64,000 nt of DNA, taken from positions 1,860,001-1,924,000 of the forward strand of contig NZ_JBANRL010000001.1 of assembly GCF_037154015.1 (NCBI RefSeq), given 5' to 3'. The notes beneath the pieces are model-generated. The model was given only the letters and a program-made list of their open reading frames with translations, searched no databases and was not told the DNA's origin. Numbering within the stretch: the stretch's first letter is position 1; each line of letters opens with the position of its first letter. The stretch is from Altererythrobacter aquiaggeris (GTDB taxonomy: Bacteria; Pseudomonadota; Alphaproteobacteria; Sphingomonadales; Sphingomonadaceae). Of the stretch, positions 45,211-52,990 are shown piece by piece. The position numbers and the translations under genes were made by a program.

Positions 45211-45241
45211 TCACCATTTTGGTTATTTCGGAAATTCTCGC

Positions 45242-45814
45242 ATGATCAACCGGATACGTGACATTCGCAAAGACAAGGGCATGACGCTGGCCGATCTGGC
45301 TACCGCTTGCCAGCCGCCGACAACTGCACAGACGATCGGCCGGCTGGAGACGGGGATGCGCAATCTTTCGATCAAGTGGATGGACCGGATCGCGGCGGCA
45401 TTGGAAATCGATCCCGAAATGCTGGTACGATCCGAAGCGAATATCCAGCCCCAGATTGTCGCCAATCTGGGCCCTCAGGGCGCTGAAGCCTTGAACAAAC
45501 CCCGCGACGCGGTGCTGGCCATGCAGCTGGGCGGGGACGAACCGCTGATGGTGGTCAATGTCGAGACATCCTGCGGACCCTATCTTCCCGGCGACCAGCT
45601 CTGGTTGCGGCAGATGCAACCGGATGTTGCGGCAAAAGCGATCAACCGCGATGTACTGGCTCCGCGGCCGGGTGGACGCTTTGCCTTTGGCCGTCTGATC
45701 GACCGGCAAGGATCCAGGGTCGGCCTGCTGCCTCCCGGCGCAGGACAAAAACAGCTGATCGTCGATAATCCGGCCTGGCTTGCCGTGGCCGAAATGCTGG
45801 TACGCAAATTGTGA
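45242..45814 (+). CDS. XRE-family regulator with S24-like C-terminal domain
   Basis: 190 residues. An N-terminal helix-turn-helix (NRIRDIRKDKGMTLADLA, then TAQTIGRLETGMRNLSIKWM) is joined to a C-terminal domain resembling the LexA/peptidase S24 fold: TSCGPYLPGDQLWLRQM around Ser110, and FGRLIDRQGSRVGLLPPG. Aligned by eye to LexA, the serine seems kept, but the catalytic lysine is replaced by Arg151, so self-cleavage may be lost. Start ATG at 45242. It ends inside the glycosyltransferase start (GTGA). Possibly an autorepressor acting at the palindromes upstream. Confidence 0.75.
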   Translation: MINRIRDIRKDKGMTLADLATACQPPTTAQTIGRLETGMRNLSIKWMDRIAAALEIDPEMLVRSEANIQPQIVANLGPQGAEALNKPRDAVLAMQLGGDEPLMVVNVETSCGPYLPGDQLWLRQMQPDVAAKAINRDVLAPRPGGRFAFGRLIDRQGSRVGLLPPGAGQKQLIVDNPAWLAVAEMLVRKL

Positions 45815-47001
45815 AGCGCCTGCTGTCGGTTTCCACACTTTACCCCAACGCGTCCAACCCGCAATTCGGAGTGTTTGTTGCTCGTTCGCTGGAAGCGCTT
45901 GCCAAGCGCGAGGATTGGGAAGTGACAGTCATCAATCCGGTCGGAGTGCCGCCAGTTGCAATTGGCAAATACGCCAGGCTCAAGGCTGCATCGGTCAGCG
46001 GGGTCGAAAACGGTGTAATGGTGCATCGCCCGAATTTCCCGCTACTCCCCAAGTTTGGCGGGCGGATTAATCCGCACCTGATCGCCCGCGCCATTTCGGA
46101 TCTTGCGCAGCAGCTCCACGCGGATAATCGTTTCGACATTATCGACGCGCAGTTTTTCTATCCCGATGGTCCGGCGGTGATGCAGCTTGCAGGCCAGCTT
46201 GACCTGCCTTTTTCAATCAAGGCACGCGGAGCGGACATTCATTACTGGGGCGGTCAATCATATGCGCGCAAGGCGATGCTGCAGGCAGCGGCAAAGTCTG
46301 CAGGAATGCTCGCAGTCTGCGATGCGCTCAGGCAGGACATGGCAGCTATCGGCCTGCCAAAAGAAAAGATCGCGCTACATTACACCGGCCTCGACCGGGA
46401 TCGGTTCAGACCGCTGGGACATACCCAGTTGCGCAATCGGCTGGGCAGCGAAATCGGCGTTGATATCGGCGCCGGCGATCAGCTTTTGACCACCACAGGT
46501 GCGCTGATCCCGCGAAAGGGCCAGGCGTTGGTAATCGAAGCCCTGGCCCAATTGCCGGGTGCCCGATTGTTGCTGGTCGGGAAAGGACCGGATGAAGCCA
46601 AACTGCGGAATTTGACCAATAGCCTCGGAATTGATGACCGCGTCCATTTTCTTGGATCGGTCGATCACGACCTCTTACCGATCGTGCTGTCAGCATCCGA
46701 TGCGATGGTGCTGCCATCATCCAGCGAGGGGCTGGCGAATGCGTGGATCGAGGCGCTGGCCTGCGGAACGCCGTTGGTGATCACCGATGCAGGTGGTGCC
46801 CGCGAAGTGGTGACCAGCGCTGCAGCAGGGGTAATTGTTGCCAGGGACGCGGGGGCAATCGCAGACGGGGTGCGGCGGCTGCTGGCCAGACCGCCAGCCC
46901 GCCAGACGGTTGCCGAGACTGCCGAGCGGTTTAGCTGGGGCGAGAACGCAGCCGTCCTCGCCCGACATTACGACAGCCTGATCGGCCGTCCGGTCGGCTA
47001 G
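45811..47001 (+). CDS. GT4-type glycosyltransferase
   Basis: 396 residues, GT-B fold. N-terminal acceptor domain starts LLSVSTLYPNASNPQFGVFV; the C-terminal donor domain has ALIPRKGQALVIEAL, LLVGKGPDEAKL and the E-x7-E region LPSSSEGLANAWIEALACG, all as in family 4 enzymes. Substrate unknown; no polysaccharide cluster surrounds it. The GTG start overlaps the regulator stop by 4 bp, so they are cotranscribed. The stop TAG shares a ctag palindrome with the secF stop on the other strand. Confidence 0.87.
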   Translation: MKRLLSVSTLYPNASNPQFGVFVARSLEALAKREDWEVTVINPVGVPPVAIGKYARLKAASVSGVENGVMVHRPNFPLLPKFGGRINPHLIARAISDLAQQLHADNRFDIIDAQFFYPDGPAVMQLAGQLDLPFSIKARGADIHYWGGQSYARKAMLQAAAKSAGMLAVCDALRQDMAAIGLPKEKIALHYTGLDRDRFRPLGHTQLRNRLGSEIGVDIGAGDQLLTTTGALIPRKGQALVIEALAQLPGARLLLVGKGPDEAKLRNLTNSLGIDDRVHFLGSVDHDLLPIVLSASDAMVLPSSSEGLANAWIEALACGTPLVITDAGGAREVVTSAAAGVIVARDAGAIADGVRRLLARPPARQTVAETAERFSWGENAAVLARHYDSLIGRPVG

Positions 47002-47978
47002 ATTTTCTCGCGCGCCATGCGGTCCTGTTTCTCAGCGACCGATTCTTGCGGAACGAAACTGTCCGAAGTCACACCCAGCCAGATCAGAATAGGCGCAGCC
47101 ATATAAACCGAACTGTATGTACCCACAAAAATACCAAGCGTAATTGCCGCGGTCAGACCGAACAGGCTCGACGGACCGAACAGCAGCAGCGGCAGCAACG
47201 CAATCAGCAAAGTCAGCGATGTCATCACGGTACGGGCCAAGGTTTCATTGACCGACAGATCGAGCATTTCGGGAACAGGCATCCGGCGATATTTCTTCAG
47301 ATTTTCCCGGATACGGTCATAGACCACAATCGTGTCGTTCAATGAATAACCGATAATCGCAAGGATGGCCGCGATAATCTGCAGCCCGAATTCCATCTGG
47401 AACAGCGCAAACATACCCAACGTCAACGACACGTCATGAAAAAGCGCAAACAGCGCGCCGACGCCGAACTGCCATTCGAACCTGATCCAGATGTACAGCG
47501 AGATAGCCAGCATCGCGGCCAGCAATGCATAAACCGCCTTCTCGCGAAATTCGCCCGAAACCTTGCCCGATACCGAATCCGCGCCATCAATCCTGATTCC
47601 GGGGTAATCGCTGCGCAGCGAACTGACGATCATGCTTTTGATCCGGTCGGCCGCCGCTTTATCATCGGCCACCGCATCGGGGAGTTTCACGCGGATCGAC
47701 ACCTGGTTTTCCGCGCCGAACCTTTGAATAACCGGATCGCCGATTTCAGGCAATGCGCCGATCGACTGGCGCAGTTGCGGGATAGGTGCGCTGGTCTGGC
47801 CTTCGAATGTCGCAAGGATTTCCTGCCCTCCGGCAAAGTCCACCCCGTAATTCAGCCCCTTGGTCATAACCAGACCCCAGCTTGCAGCGATCAGCAGCAG
47901 ACTGACCACGTAAAAGGGGATCCGATATTTCAGGAACTGGATGTTCGTGTTCTCGGGAACGAGTTTGAGCAATCGCAT
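46998..47978 (-). CDS. secF: Protein translocase subunit SecF
   Basis: 326-residue partner of SecD with six membrane helices and a periplasmic domain between helices 1 and 2. Signature segments are GLNYGVDFAGGQ, IGYSLNDTIVVYDRIREN and RTVMTSLTLLIALLPLLLFG. SecDF uses the proton motive force to pull preproteins from SecYEG. It follows secD by 12 bp. Its stop codon overlaps the stop of the convergent glycosyltransferase gene. Confidence 0.97.
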   Translation of the reverse strand: MRLLKLVPENTNIQFLKYRIPFYVVSLLLIAASWGLVMTKGLNYGVDFAGGQEILATFEGQTSAPIPQLRQSIGALPEIGDPVIQRFGAENQVSIRVKLPDAVADDKAAADRIKSMIVSSLRSDYPGIRIDGADSVSGKVSGEFREKAVYALLAAMLAISLYIWIRFEWQFGVGALFALFHDVSLTLGMFALFQMEFGLQIIAAILAIIGYSLNDTIVVYDRIRENLKKYRRMPVPEMLDLSVNETLARTVMTSLTLLIALLPLLLFGPSSLFGLTAAITLGIFVGTYSSVYMAAPILIWLGVTSDSFVPQESVAEKQDRMAREKI

Positions 47979-47990
47979 GAACCCGGCCTC

Positions 47991-49589
47991 CTAAATATGT
48001 AGCTCGGAAGGCCGCGATTTCCGCAGCCAACCAGCGACCCACATGCGGGTCAGGGTTACAGCCGTGAACACCGAAGTGAACAGGCCGATGATCAGAACAA
48101 CCGCAAAACCGCGGATCGGGCCGGAGCCGAACAGGAACAACAGCACACCGGCAATGAAGTTGGTGACGTTGGCATCGTAAATCGCGCGGCTTGCCTCGCG
48201 GTAGCCGTTTTCCACTGCCTGTACGACGCGGCGCCCCTTGTTGCGTTCCTCGCGTATTCGCTCGTTGATCAACACGTTGGCATCCACCGCTGCGCCGATT
48301 GTCAGCACGAATCCGGCAAGTCCGGGCAGCGTCAGCGTGGTGTTCAGGAACGCCATCATCCCCAGGATCATCAGGACGTTCAAACCCAGCGCTATCGTCG
48401 CATAAACGCCAAACCGGCCATATGATCCGATCATCAGCGCAATCACCGCGACCGAACCGACCATCATCGCCAGCAAACCCTTACGGATCGAATCCGCGCC
48501 AAGTTCTGCGCCGACTGTTCTTTCTTCCACTACGGCCAGATCTACCGGCAAGGCACCGGACCGCAGCGAGATGGCCAGATTATTAGCTTCCTCGACGGTA
48601 AAACCGCCCGCAATCTGTGCGCCGCCGCCAAGGATCGGTTCGTTGATATTGGGCGCAGAAATAACCTCGCCGTCCAGAATAATCGCGAACGGCCTGTTCA
48701 CATTCTCGCTGGTCAGCTTGGCGAATTTTGCACCGCCCTGCTGGTCGAACTGGATGCTGACTATCGGATCGTTGGTTTGCTGTTCGAAAGACTGCTTGGC
48801 ATCGACAAGCTGGTCACCCTTGATCCCGCCAAGGCGCCGAACCGCAATCGATTGGCCCGGGAAGTCGGATGTCTGCGAATAGGGCACAATTTGCGAACCC
48901 GGGGGTGCGATACCCTGCAACACATCATCGGGCAGCGCAGTTTGATCGACCAGCTTGAATTCCAGCTTGGCCGTTTTGCCCAGCAGTTCTTTCAACTGTT
49001 CGGGGTCTTGCAGACCGGGGACCTGAACCACGATACGGTCATCCCCCTGCCTGATGATCGTCGGCTCCCGCGTGCCAAGCGAATCGATCCGCTTGCGGAC
49101 AACTTCGGTCGCGGCGTCCATCGCCTGCGTTATCGCGTTCTGGATGCCGGCATCAGTCGGCGTAAGGATAAACCGGCTTTCATCGACAACGCCTATATCC
49201 CATTCGCGTACCAGCCCCTCGCCGTTGGCCAGCGGCAGGATCAATTCGCGCGCAGCATCCACCTGCGCCGAATCGTCGAGCATGAATGACAGGCGTCCGC
49301 CCCGCGTGGAGACGTCACCGATACGAATGCGCGGTTCGGCCCGGCGTAATACGCTACGGACCGATTCTTCCATGTTTTCAAGCCGCTGCGCCGCTACTTG
49401 CGATGGTTCGGCCTCCAGCAGAATGTGGCTGCCGCCGGCAAGGTCCAGCCCGAGGTTAATCTCCGGATCGGGCAACCCGCTCGGCCATTCGAGGCCCGAA
49501 GTGGAAACGAGGCTGGGCACCGCAGCAGCCGCTACCAGCAGCGTTATCGTCCATAACCAGATCTTCTTCCAGCGTGGAAAGTCGAGCAT
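47991..49589 (-). CDS. secD: Protein translocase subunit SecD
   Basis: 532 residues: N-terminal helix, long periplasmic P1 region (about residues 35-340), then a five-helix membrane domain with NLGLDLAGGSH, ISLRSGALPVDLAVVEERTVGA-type segments, GAAVDANVLINERIREE and NFIAGVLLFLFGSGPIRGFA. Functions with SecF in late stages of export. Located between yajC and secF in the usual order. Confidence 0.97.
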   Translation of the reverse strand: MLDFPRWKKIWLWTITLLVAAAAVPSLVSTSGLEWPSGLPDPEINLGLDLAGGSHILLEAEPSQVAAQRLENMEESVRSVLRRAEPRIRIGDVSTRGGRLSFMLDDSAQVDAARELILPLANGEGLVREWDIGVVDESRFILTPTDAGIQNAITQAMDAATEVVRKRIDSLGTREPTIIRQGDDRIVVQVPGLQDPEQLKELLGKTAKLEFKLVDQTALPDDVLQGIAPPGSQIVPYSQTSDFPGQSIAVRRLGGIKGDQLVDAKQSFEQQTNDPIVSIQFDQQGGAKFAKLTSENVNRPFAIILDGEVISAPNINEPILGGGAQIAGGFTVEEANNLAISLRSGALPVDLAVVEERTVGAELGADSIRKGLLAMMVGSVAVIALMIGSYGRFGVYATIALGLNVLMILGMMAFLNTTLTLPGLAGFVLTIGAAVDANVLINERIREERNKGRRVVQAVENGYREASRAIYDANVTNFIAGVLLFLFGSGPIRGFAVVLIIGLFTSVFTAVTLTRMWVAGWLRKSRPSELHI

Positions 49590-49604
49590 TTCGCCGGTCC
49601 GATC

Positions 49605-49931
49605 TTAATCGTTGGCTGCGGCGGAGCCGGCCGGCGGAATAATATCGCCGATCGTGGCCTTTACCGCTTTGACGCGAACGCCAGTGGCGATTTCAATTTC
49701 CGCGTAATCATCATCAACCTTGATGACCTTGCCGATCAAACCGCCGGCGGTAACGACCTTGTCCCCTTTTTTCATTCCGCCCACTTTGGCAGCGTGTTCT
49801 TTTTGCCGGCGCATTTGCGGACGGATAATCAGAAACCAGAAAATGGCAACCATACCGACTAGCGGCAGGAACTGGAGCCATGCAGGAGGCGCATCGGCGC
49901 TGGCTGCGGCGGCAAGAATATGAAGTGTCAT
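49605..49931 (-). CDS. yajC: Preprotein translocase subunit YajC
   Basis: 108-residue single-span membrane protein of the SecDF-YajC complex. Helix at about residues 22-40 (FLPLVGMVAIFWFLIIRPQMRR) with the conserved RPQMRRQKEH at its end, then a small beta domain with KGDKVVTAGGLIGKV and EIEIATGVRVKAVKATI. First gene of the yajC-secD-secF operon. Confidence 0.96.
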   Translation of the reverse strand: MTLHILAAAASADAPPAWLQFLPLVGMVAIFWFLIIRPQMRRQKEHAAKVGGMKKGDKVVTAGGLIGKVIKVDDDYAEIEIATGVRVKAVKATIGDIIPPAGSAAAND

Positions 49932-50106
49932 GTTAGCTTTCGAAAACTGTCAAACCGGATGCCCGAACGGGCCTCCGGACGTGCGCAGCGCGCCTAGCAG
50001 TTAAGTATGTACCGCGCAACGCAGTGCAACACCGATAATTGCATTCCCGCCGCGCTCATTGCTTGCCATGGGGAAACCCGGTGCTATAGGCGCGCGTTCC
50101 ACTGAT

Positions 50107-50183
50107 CGGGAAGTAGCGCAGCCTGGTAGCGCATCACACTGGGGGTGTGGGGGTCGCAGGTTCGAATCCTGTCTTCCCGACCA
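50107..50183 (+). tRNA. tRNA-Pro (anticodon GGG)
   Basis: 77 nt including encoded CCA. Acceptor CGGGAAG/CTTCCCG with A73, D arm AGCGCAGCCTGGTAGCGC, anticodon stem TCACA/TGTGG with loop CTGGGGG (anticodon GGG), T arm CGCAGG-TTCGAAT-CCTGT. A second Pro tRNA with a different anticodon lies at 58989. Confidence 0.96.
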
Positions 50184-50304
50184 GTGGTTTTCACCCTCAT
50201 GTCATGGCGCGGGAATTACCGGCTTGCTGCACGCTCCCTCGATGCGGGTTGCGGGTTCGCCCGGTGCGCCCTAGCTTCTCGCCCGAGCAATCGGGAGGTG
50301 TCAC

Positions 50305-51099
50305 ATGGCAAGCGCATTCAGGGATAATCTATTCACGGGCAAGGTGGCGTTTGTCGCGGGCGGGACCAGCGGAATCAATCTGGGTATCGCAATGCGTTTT
50401 GCCGAATTGGGTGCAAAAGTTGCGGTGTGTGGACGCGACCCTGAAAAAGCCCGCCGGGCTGCCGAGGAAATCGGGCACGGCGCTATGGGTATGTCGGCGG
50501 ATGTCCGCGATTTTGCGGTCATACAGTCAGCTATGCAGCAAGTGCGCGATGATTTTGGCCGGCTTGATATCGTGGTCTCAGGTGCTGCAGGAAACTTTCT
50601 GGCTCCGGTTGACGGGATGTCCGCCAATGCCTTCCGCACTGTTGTCGATATCGATCTCAACGGGACGTTCAACGTTTTCAAGGCATCGCGCGATCTGCTC
50701 GCCACTCCAGGCGCCTCGCTGATTGCGATTACTGCCGGCCAGGCGGTCAATGCGATGCAAATGCAGGCACATGCCTGCGCCGCCAAAGCCGGGATCAACC
50801 AGCTGGTCCGAACTCTGGCGCTCGAATGGGGGCCGGATGTGCGGGTAAATGGCATCTCGCCCGGCCCGATTGCCGGGACAGAGGGAATGAAACGCCTCGC
50901 GCCGGATGAAGCGACCCGGCAAAATCATTATGACCGGATCGCCATGAAACGCTGGGGCGAGATTGGCGAGATCGCCGAGGCAGCAGTCTTCCTTTCTTCA
51001 GCATCGGCACAATACATCACCGGCGCGATCCTGGACTGTGACGGCGGCAGCGGAGTGGGCAACGCAGCCGCGCCAAGCCTGGAGCACGGACTCGCCTGA
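50305..51099 (+). CDS. SDR oxidoreductase, peroxisomal-type 2,4-dienoyl-CoA reductase-like
   Basis: 264 residues, Rossmann fold with VAFVAGGTSGINLGIAM near the N-terminus and a C-terminal GAILDCDGGSGV. The usual catalytic Tyr of YxxxK is missing: at that place is Ala157 before K161 (HACAAKAG). This, with RVNGISPGPIAGTEGMKRL, matches the DECR2/SPS19 type of 2,4-dienoyl-CoA reductases, which reduce dienoyl-CoA in unsaturated fatty acid degradation. Bacterial members are probable beta-oxidation accessories. It is alone, 120 bp after tRNA-Pro. Confidence 0.82.
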   Translation: MASAFRDNLFTGKVAFVAGGTSGINLGIAMRFAELGAKVAVCGRDPEKARRAAEEIGHGAMGMSADVRDFAVIQSAMQQVRDDFGRLDIVVSGAAGNFLAPVDGMSANAFRTVVDIDLNGTFNVFKASRDLLATPGASLIAITAGQAVNAMQMQAHACAAKAGINQLVRTLALEWGPDVRVNGISPGPIAGTEGMKRLAPDEATRQNHYDRIAMKRWGEIGEIAEAAVFLSSASAQYITGAILDCDGGSGVGNAAAPSLEHGLA

Positions 51100-51173
51100 T
51101 ATGGTAAAATAGCATTTCCTACACTAACCAATCCGGTTACTTTTGCGCGACTCGGAACCAACGGAGCGTGTAT

Positions 51174-51587
51174 ATGGCTATTCTCGAATCCCTTATCGGA
51201 CCCATTGCCTCGATTATAGACAAGGTAATCCCCGACAAGGACGCCCGCGCCAAAGCCAAGCTGGAATTGCTCAAGCTGGAAGGCAGCCGCGAACTCCAGA
51301 CCATCGAAGCGCGCCTTTCAGCGATTGTAACAGAGGCCGGGTCGGCCGACCCATGGACCAGCCGCGCGCGCCCCAGCTTCTTGTATGTCATGTACGCGAT
51401 CATCCTTTGGGCAGTACCGATGGGCGTCCTGGCCGCGTTCTCGCCCCAAACAGCACGCGATATCGGCAGCGGAATGAACGCTTATCTGAACGGACTGCCC
51501 GAACCGCTCTACGCGCTGTTTGGTACCGGTTATCTTGGCTACACCGCCGCGCGACAGTGGGGCAAGATCAAGGGCGTTGACCGGTGA
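51174..51587 (+). CDS. GTA/3TM-type holin family protein
   Basis: 137 residues matching the GTA_holin_3TM pattern: an amphipathic N-terminus (LIGPIASIIDKVIPDKDA), a charged helix (KAKLELLKLEGSRELQTIEA), WTSRARPSFLYVMYAIILW leading into a strong membrane helix, and NGLPEPLYALFGTGYLGYTAARQWGK with a second. Such holins are encoded in Rhodobacter gene transfer agents and prophages. No capsid, terminase or endolysin gene lies nearby, so it is an orphan here. The start is the ATG at 51174 after GGAG; a GTG at 51168 is less likely. A 15-bp tandem repeat begins at its stop codon. Confidence 0.78.
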   Translation: MAILESLIGPIASIIDKVIPDKDARAKAKLELLKLEGSRELQTIEARLSAIVTEAGSADPWTSRARPSFLYVMYAIILWAVPMGVLAAFSPQTARDIGSGMNAYLNGLPEPLYALFGTGYLGYTAARQWGKIKGVDR

Positions 51588-51631
51588 TGGTGTTGCCGGT
51601 GATGGTGTTGCCGGTGATGGTACTGCCGGTT
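51581..51631. repeat. 15-bp tandem repeat (about 3.4 copies)
   Basis: Units ccggtgatggtgttg (51581), ccggtgatggtgttg (51596) and ccggtgatggtactg (51611), plus the first 6 bases of a fourth. The holin stop codon TGA lies in unit 1. The first two units are identical, which suggests recent duplication. Confidence 0.9.
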
Positions 51632-51961
51632 AAATAAGATGTGGTCCTCGAAAGCTCCCGATAGGCGGCGTGACACGTCTGGATTTGGGTATTCCTGGCG
51701 ATCCCGAATTATGCCATCCGCCTCCAGACCCGATTACCATTGTCGGTAATTGGCGGGGTTAATCACTGCGGTTTGCCGGCGCCGGAAATCTGGTCCGCGT
51801 TTTGCGTCGCTGCAGGATTGACTAACCGCAGCGTTGAAACGCACAATGCAGCCGCTGATAAAATTGTCTGTACAGCCTGCCCCCGATTTGAAAAGAATCC
51901 CGTCCGAATGGCTGATTTCCCATTCAAATAAGGAATATTTCCCTTTGCCAGGCAAAAGACG
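51632..51961. other. Intergenic region upstream of aroQ
   Basis: 330 bp with no convincing gene. It contains an inverted repeat ATTACC-N6-GGTAAT (51733-51750) and a possible -35 ttgact near 51818. Only part of it should be needed for the aroQ promoter. Confidence 0.45.
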
Positions 51962-52396
51962 ATGACTGATCTGATTTATGTTCTTAACGGCCCTAATCTT
52001 AACTTGCTCGGCCTGCGCGAGCCGGAAATTTACGGGTCAGACACGCTCGACGATATTGCGGGTATGCTTGAAGATCGCGGGCGCGAGTTGGGGCTGCAAA
52101 TCGACTTGCGGCAATCCAATCACGAAGGGCATCTGGTTGACTGGTTGCACGAAGCCAATGCTGAGAGAGCCAAGGCGGTGCTGCTGAATGCTGCAGCGTT
52201 TACGCACACATCCATCGCGCTGCTTGATGCGGTCCGCGCAATCGAAGTGCCCGTTTATGAAGTGCATTTATCCGATCCGACCACGCGCGAATCTTTCCGG
52301 CACAAATCCTATGTCGGGATGGCCGCTGCCGGTGTTTTTCAGGGCCATGGCGCGCGCAGTTATGTCCTCGCACTCGAGGCTGCCGCAAAACTGTAA
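51962..52396 (+). CDS. aroQ: Type II 3-dehydroquinate dehydratase
   Basis: 144-residue dodecameric dehydroquinase of the shikimate pathway. The N-terminal VLNGPNLNLLGLREPEIYG, the catalytic tyrosine in EIYG, DLRQSNHEGHLVDWL and LNAAAFTHTSIAL are all present, and VYEVHLSDP completes the active site. It is 80 bp upstream of accB-accC, and the aroQ-accB-accC order is common in proteobacteria, so it may share their transcript. Confidence 0.97.
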   Translation: MTDLIYVLNGPNLNLLGLREPEIYGSDTLDDIAGMLEDRGRELGLQIDLRQSNHEGHLVDWLHEANAERAKAVLLNAAAFTHTSIALLDAVRAIEVPVYEVHLSDPTTRESFRHKSYVGMAAAGVFQGHGARSYVLALEAAAKL

Positions 52397-52475
52397 CTTT
52401 CGTCCCAATCCCCTTGCCATAAGTGTCCGGTGTCGCGCATAGCGGCGCATTACAGGCAACTCCCCAAGAGGTACC

Positions 52476-52979
52476 ATGGCCGAACGCAAGGCTTCCAAAA
52501 CAACCGCACCATCAGAAAGCGGAATCATGATCGACAGCGCACAGGTGCGCGAACTGGCGGAAATGCTCGCTGAAACCGGGCTCACCGAAATTGAAATTGA
52601 AGATGGTGACCGCAAGATCCGCGTGTCGCGCGGCGGCGGAATATTCGCGCAGTCCGCCGCGGCAATCCCTGCGCCTGCCGCGCCTGCAATTTCTCCCACC
52701 CCGGCCGCGCCCGCCGCCGCCGAAGTGCCGGCAGCCGAAAGCCATGCCGATGCGCTGAAGTCTCCGATGGTTGGAACCTGCTATCTTGCGCCCGAACCGG
52801 ACGCGCCGGATTTCATCAGCGTGGGTGATGATGTGTCAAAGGGCGATACGCTGGTCATCGTCGAAGCGATGAAGGTGATGAATCCGATCGTCGCGGACAA
52901 GAACGGAACGATCAAGGCGATCCTTGTCGAAAACGCGCAACCGGTCGAATTTGGCCAGCCGCTCGTCGTGATCGGCTAG
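52476..52979 (+). CDS. accB: Biotin carboxyl carrier protein of acetyl-CoA carboxylase
   Basis: 167 residues. An N-terminal domain ([20 protein letters not shown]), an Ala/Pro-rich flexible linker (about 61-90) and the biotinyl domain with [18 protein letters not shown], the thumb typical of AccB, and the biotinylated lysine K133 in EAMKVMN. It carries CO2 between AccC and AccAD in the first step of fatty acid synthesis. An AGAGGT ribosome site precedes the ATG. accC starts 11 bp downstream. Confidence 0.97.
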   Translation: MAERKASKTTAPSESGIMIDSAQVRELAEMLAETGLTEIEIEDGDRKIRVSRGGGIFAQSAAAIPAPAAPAISPTPAAPAAAEVPAAESHADALKSPMVGTCYLAPEPDAPDFISVGDDVSKGDTLVIVEAMKVMNPIVADKNGTIKAILVENAQPVEFGQPLVVIG

Positions 52980-52990
52980 GGATACAGGCA

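Noticed and set aside
44672-45838. 388-codon version of the DUF6456 gene
   Set aside because: The upstream 230 codons are antisense to the XRE regulator; the ATG at 45148 starts the recognisable protein.
51740-51931. 63-codon plus-strand frame upstream of aroQ
   Set aside because: No ribosome site, no hydrophobic or domain pattern, and an equally long frame lies on the opposite strand.
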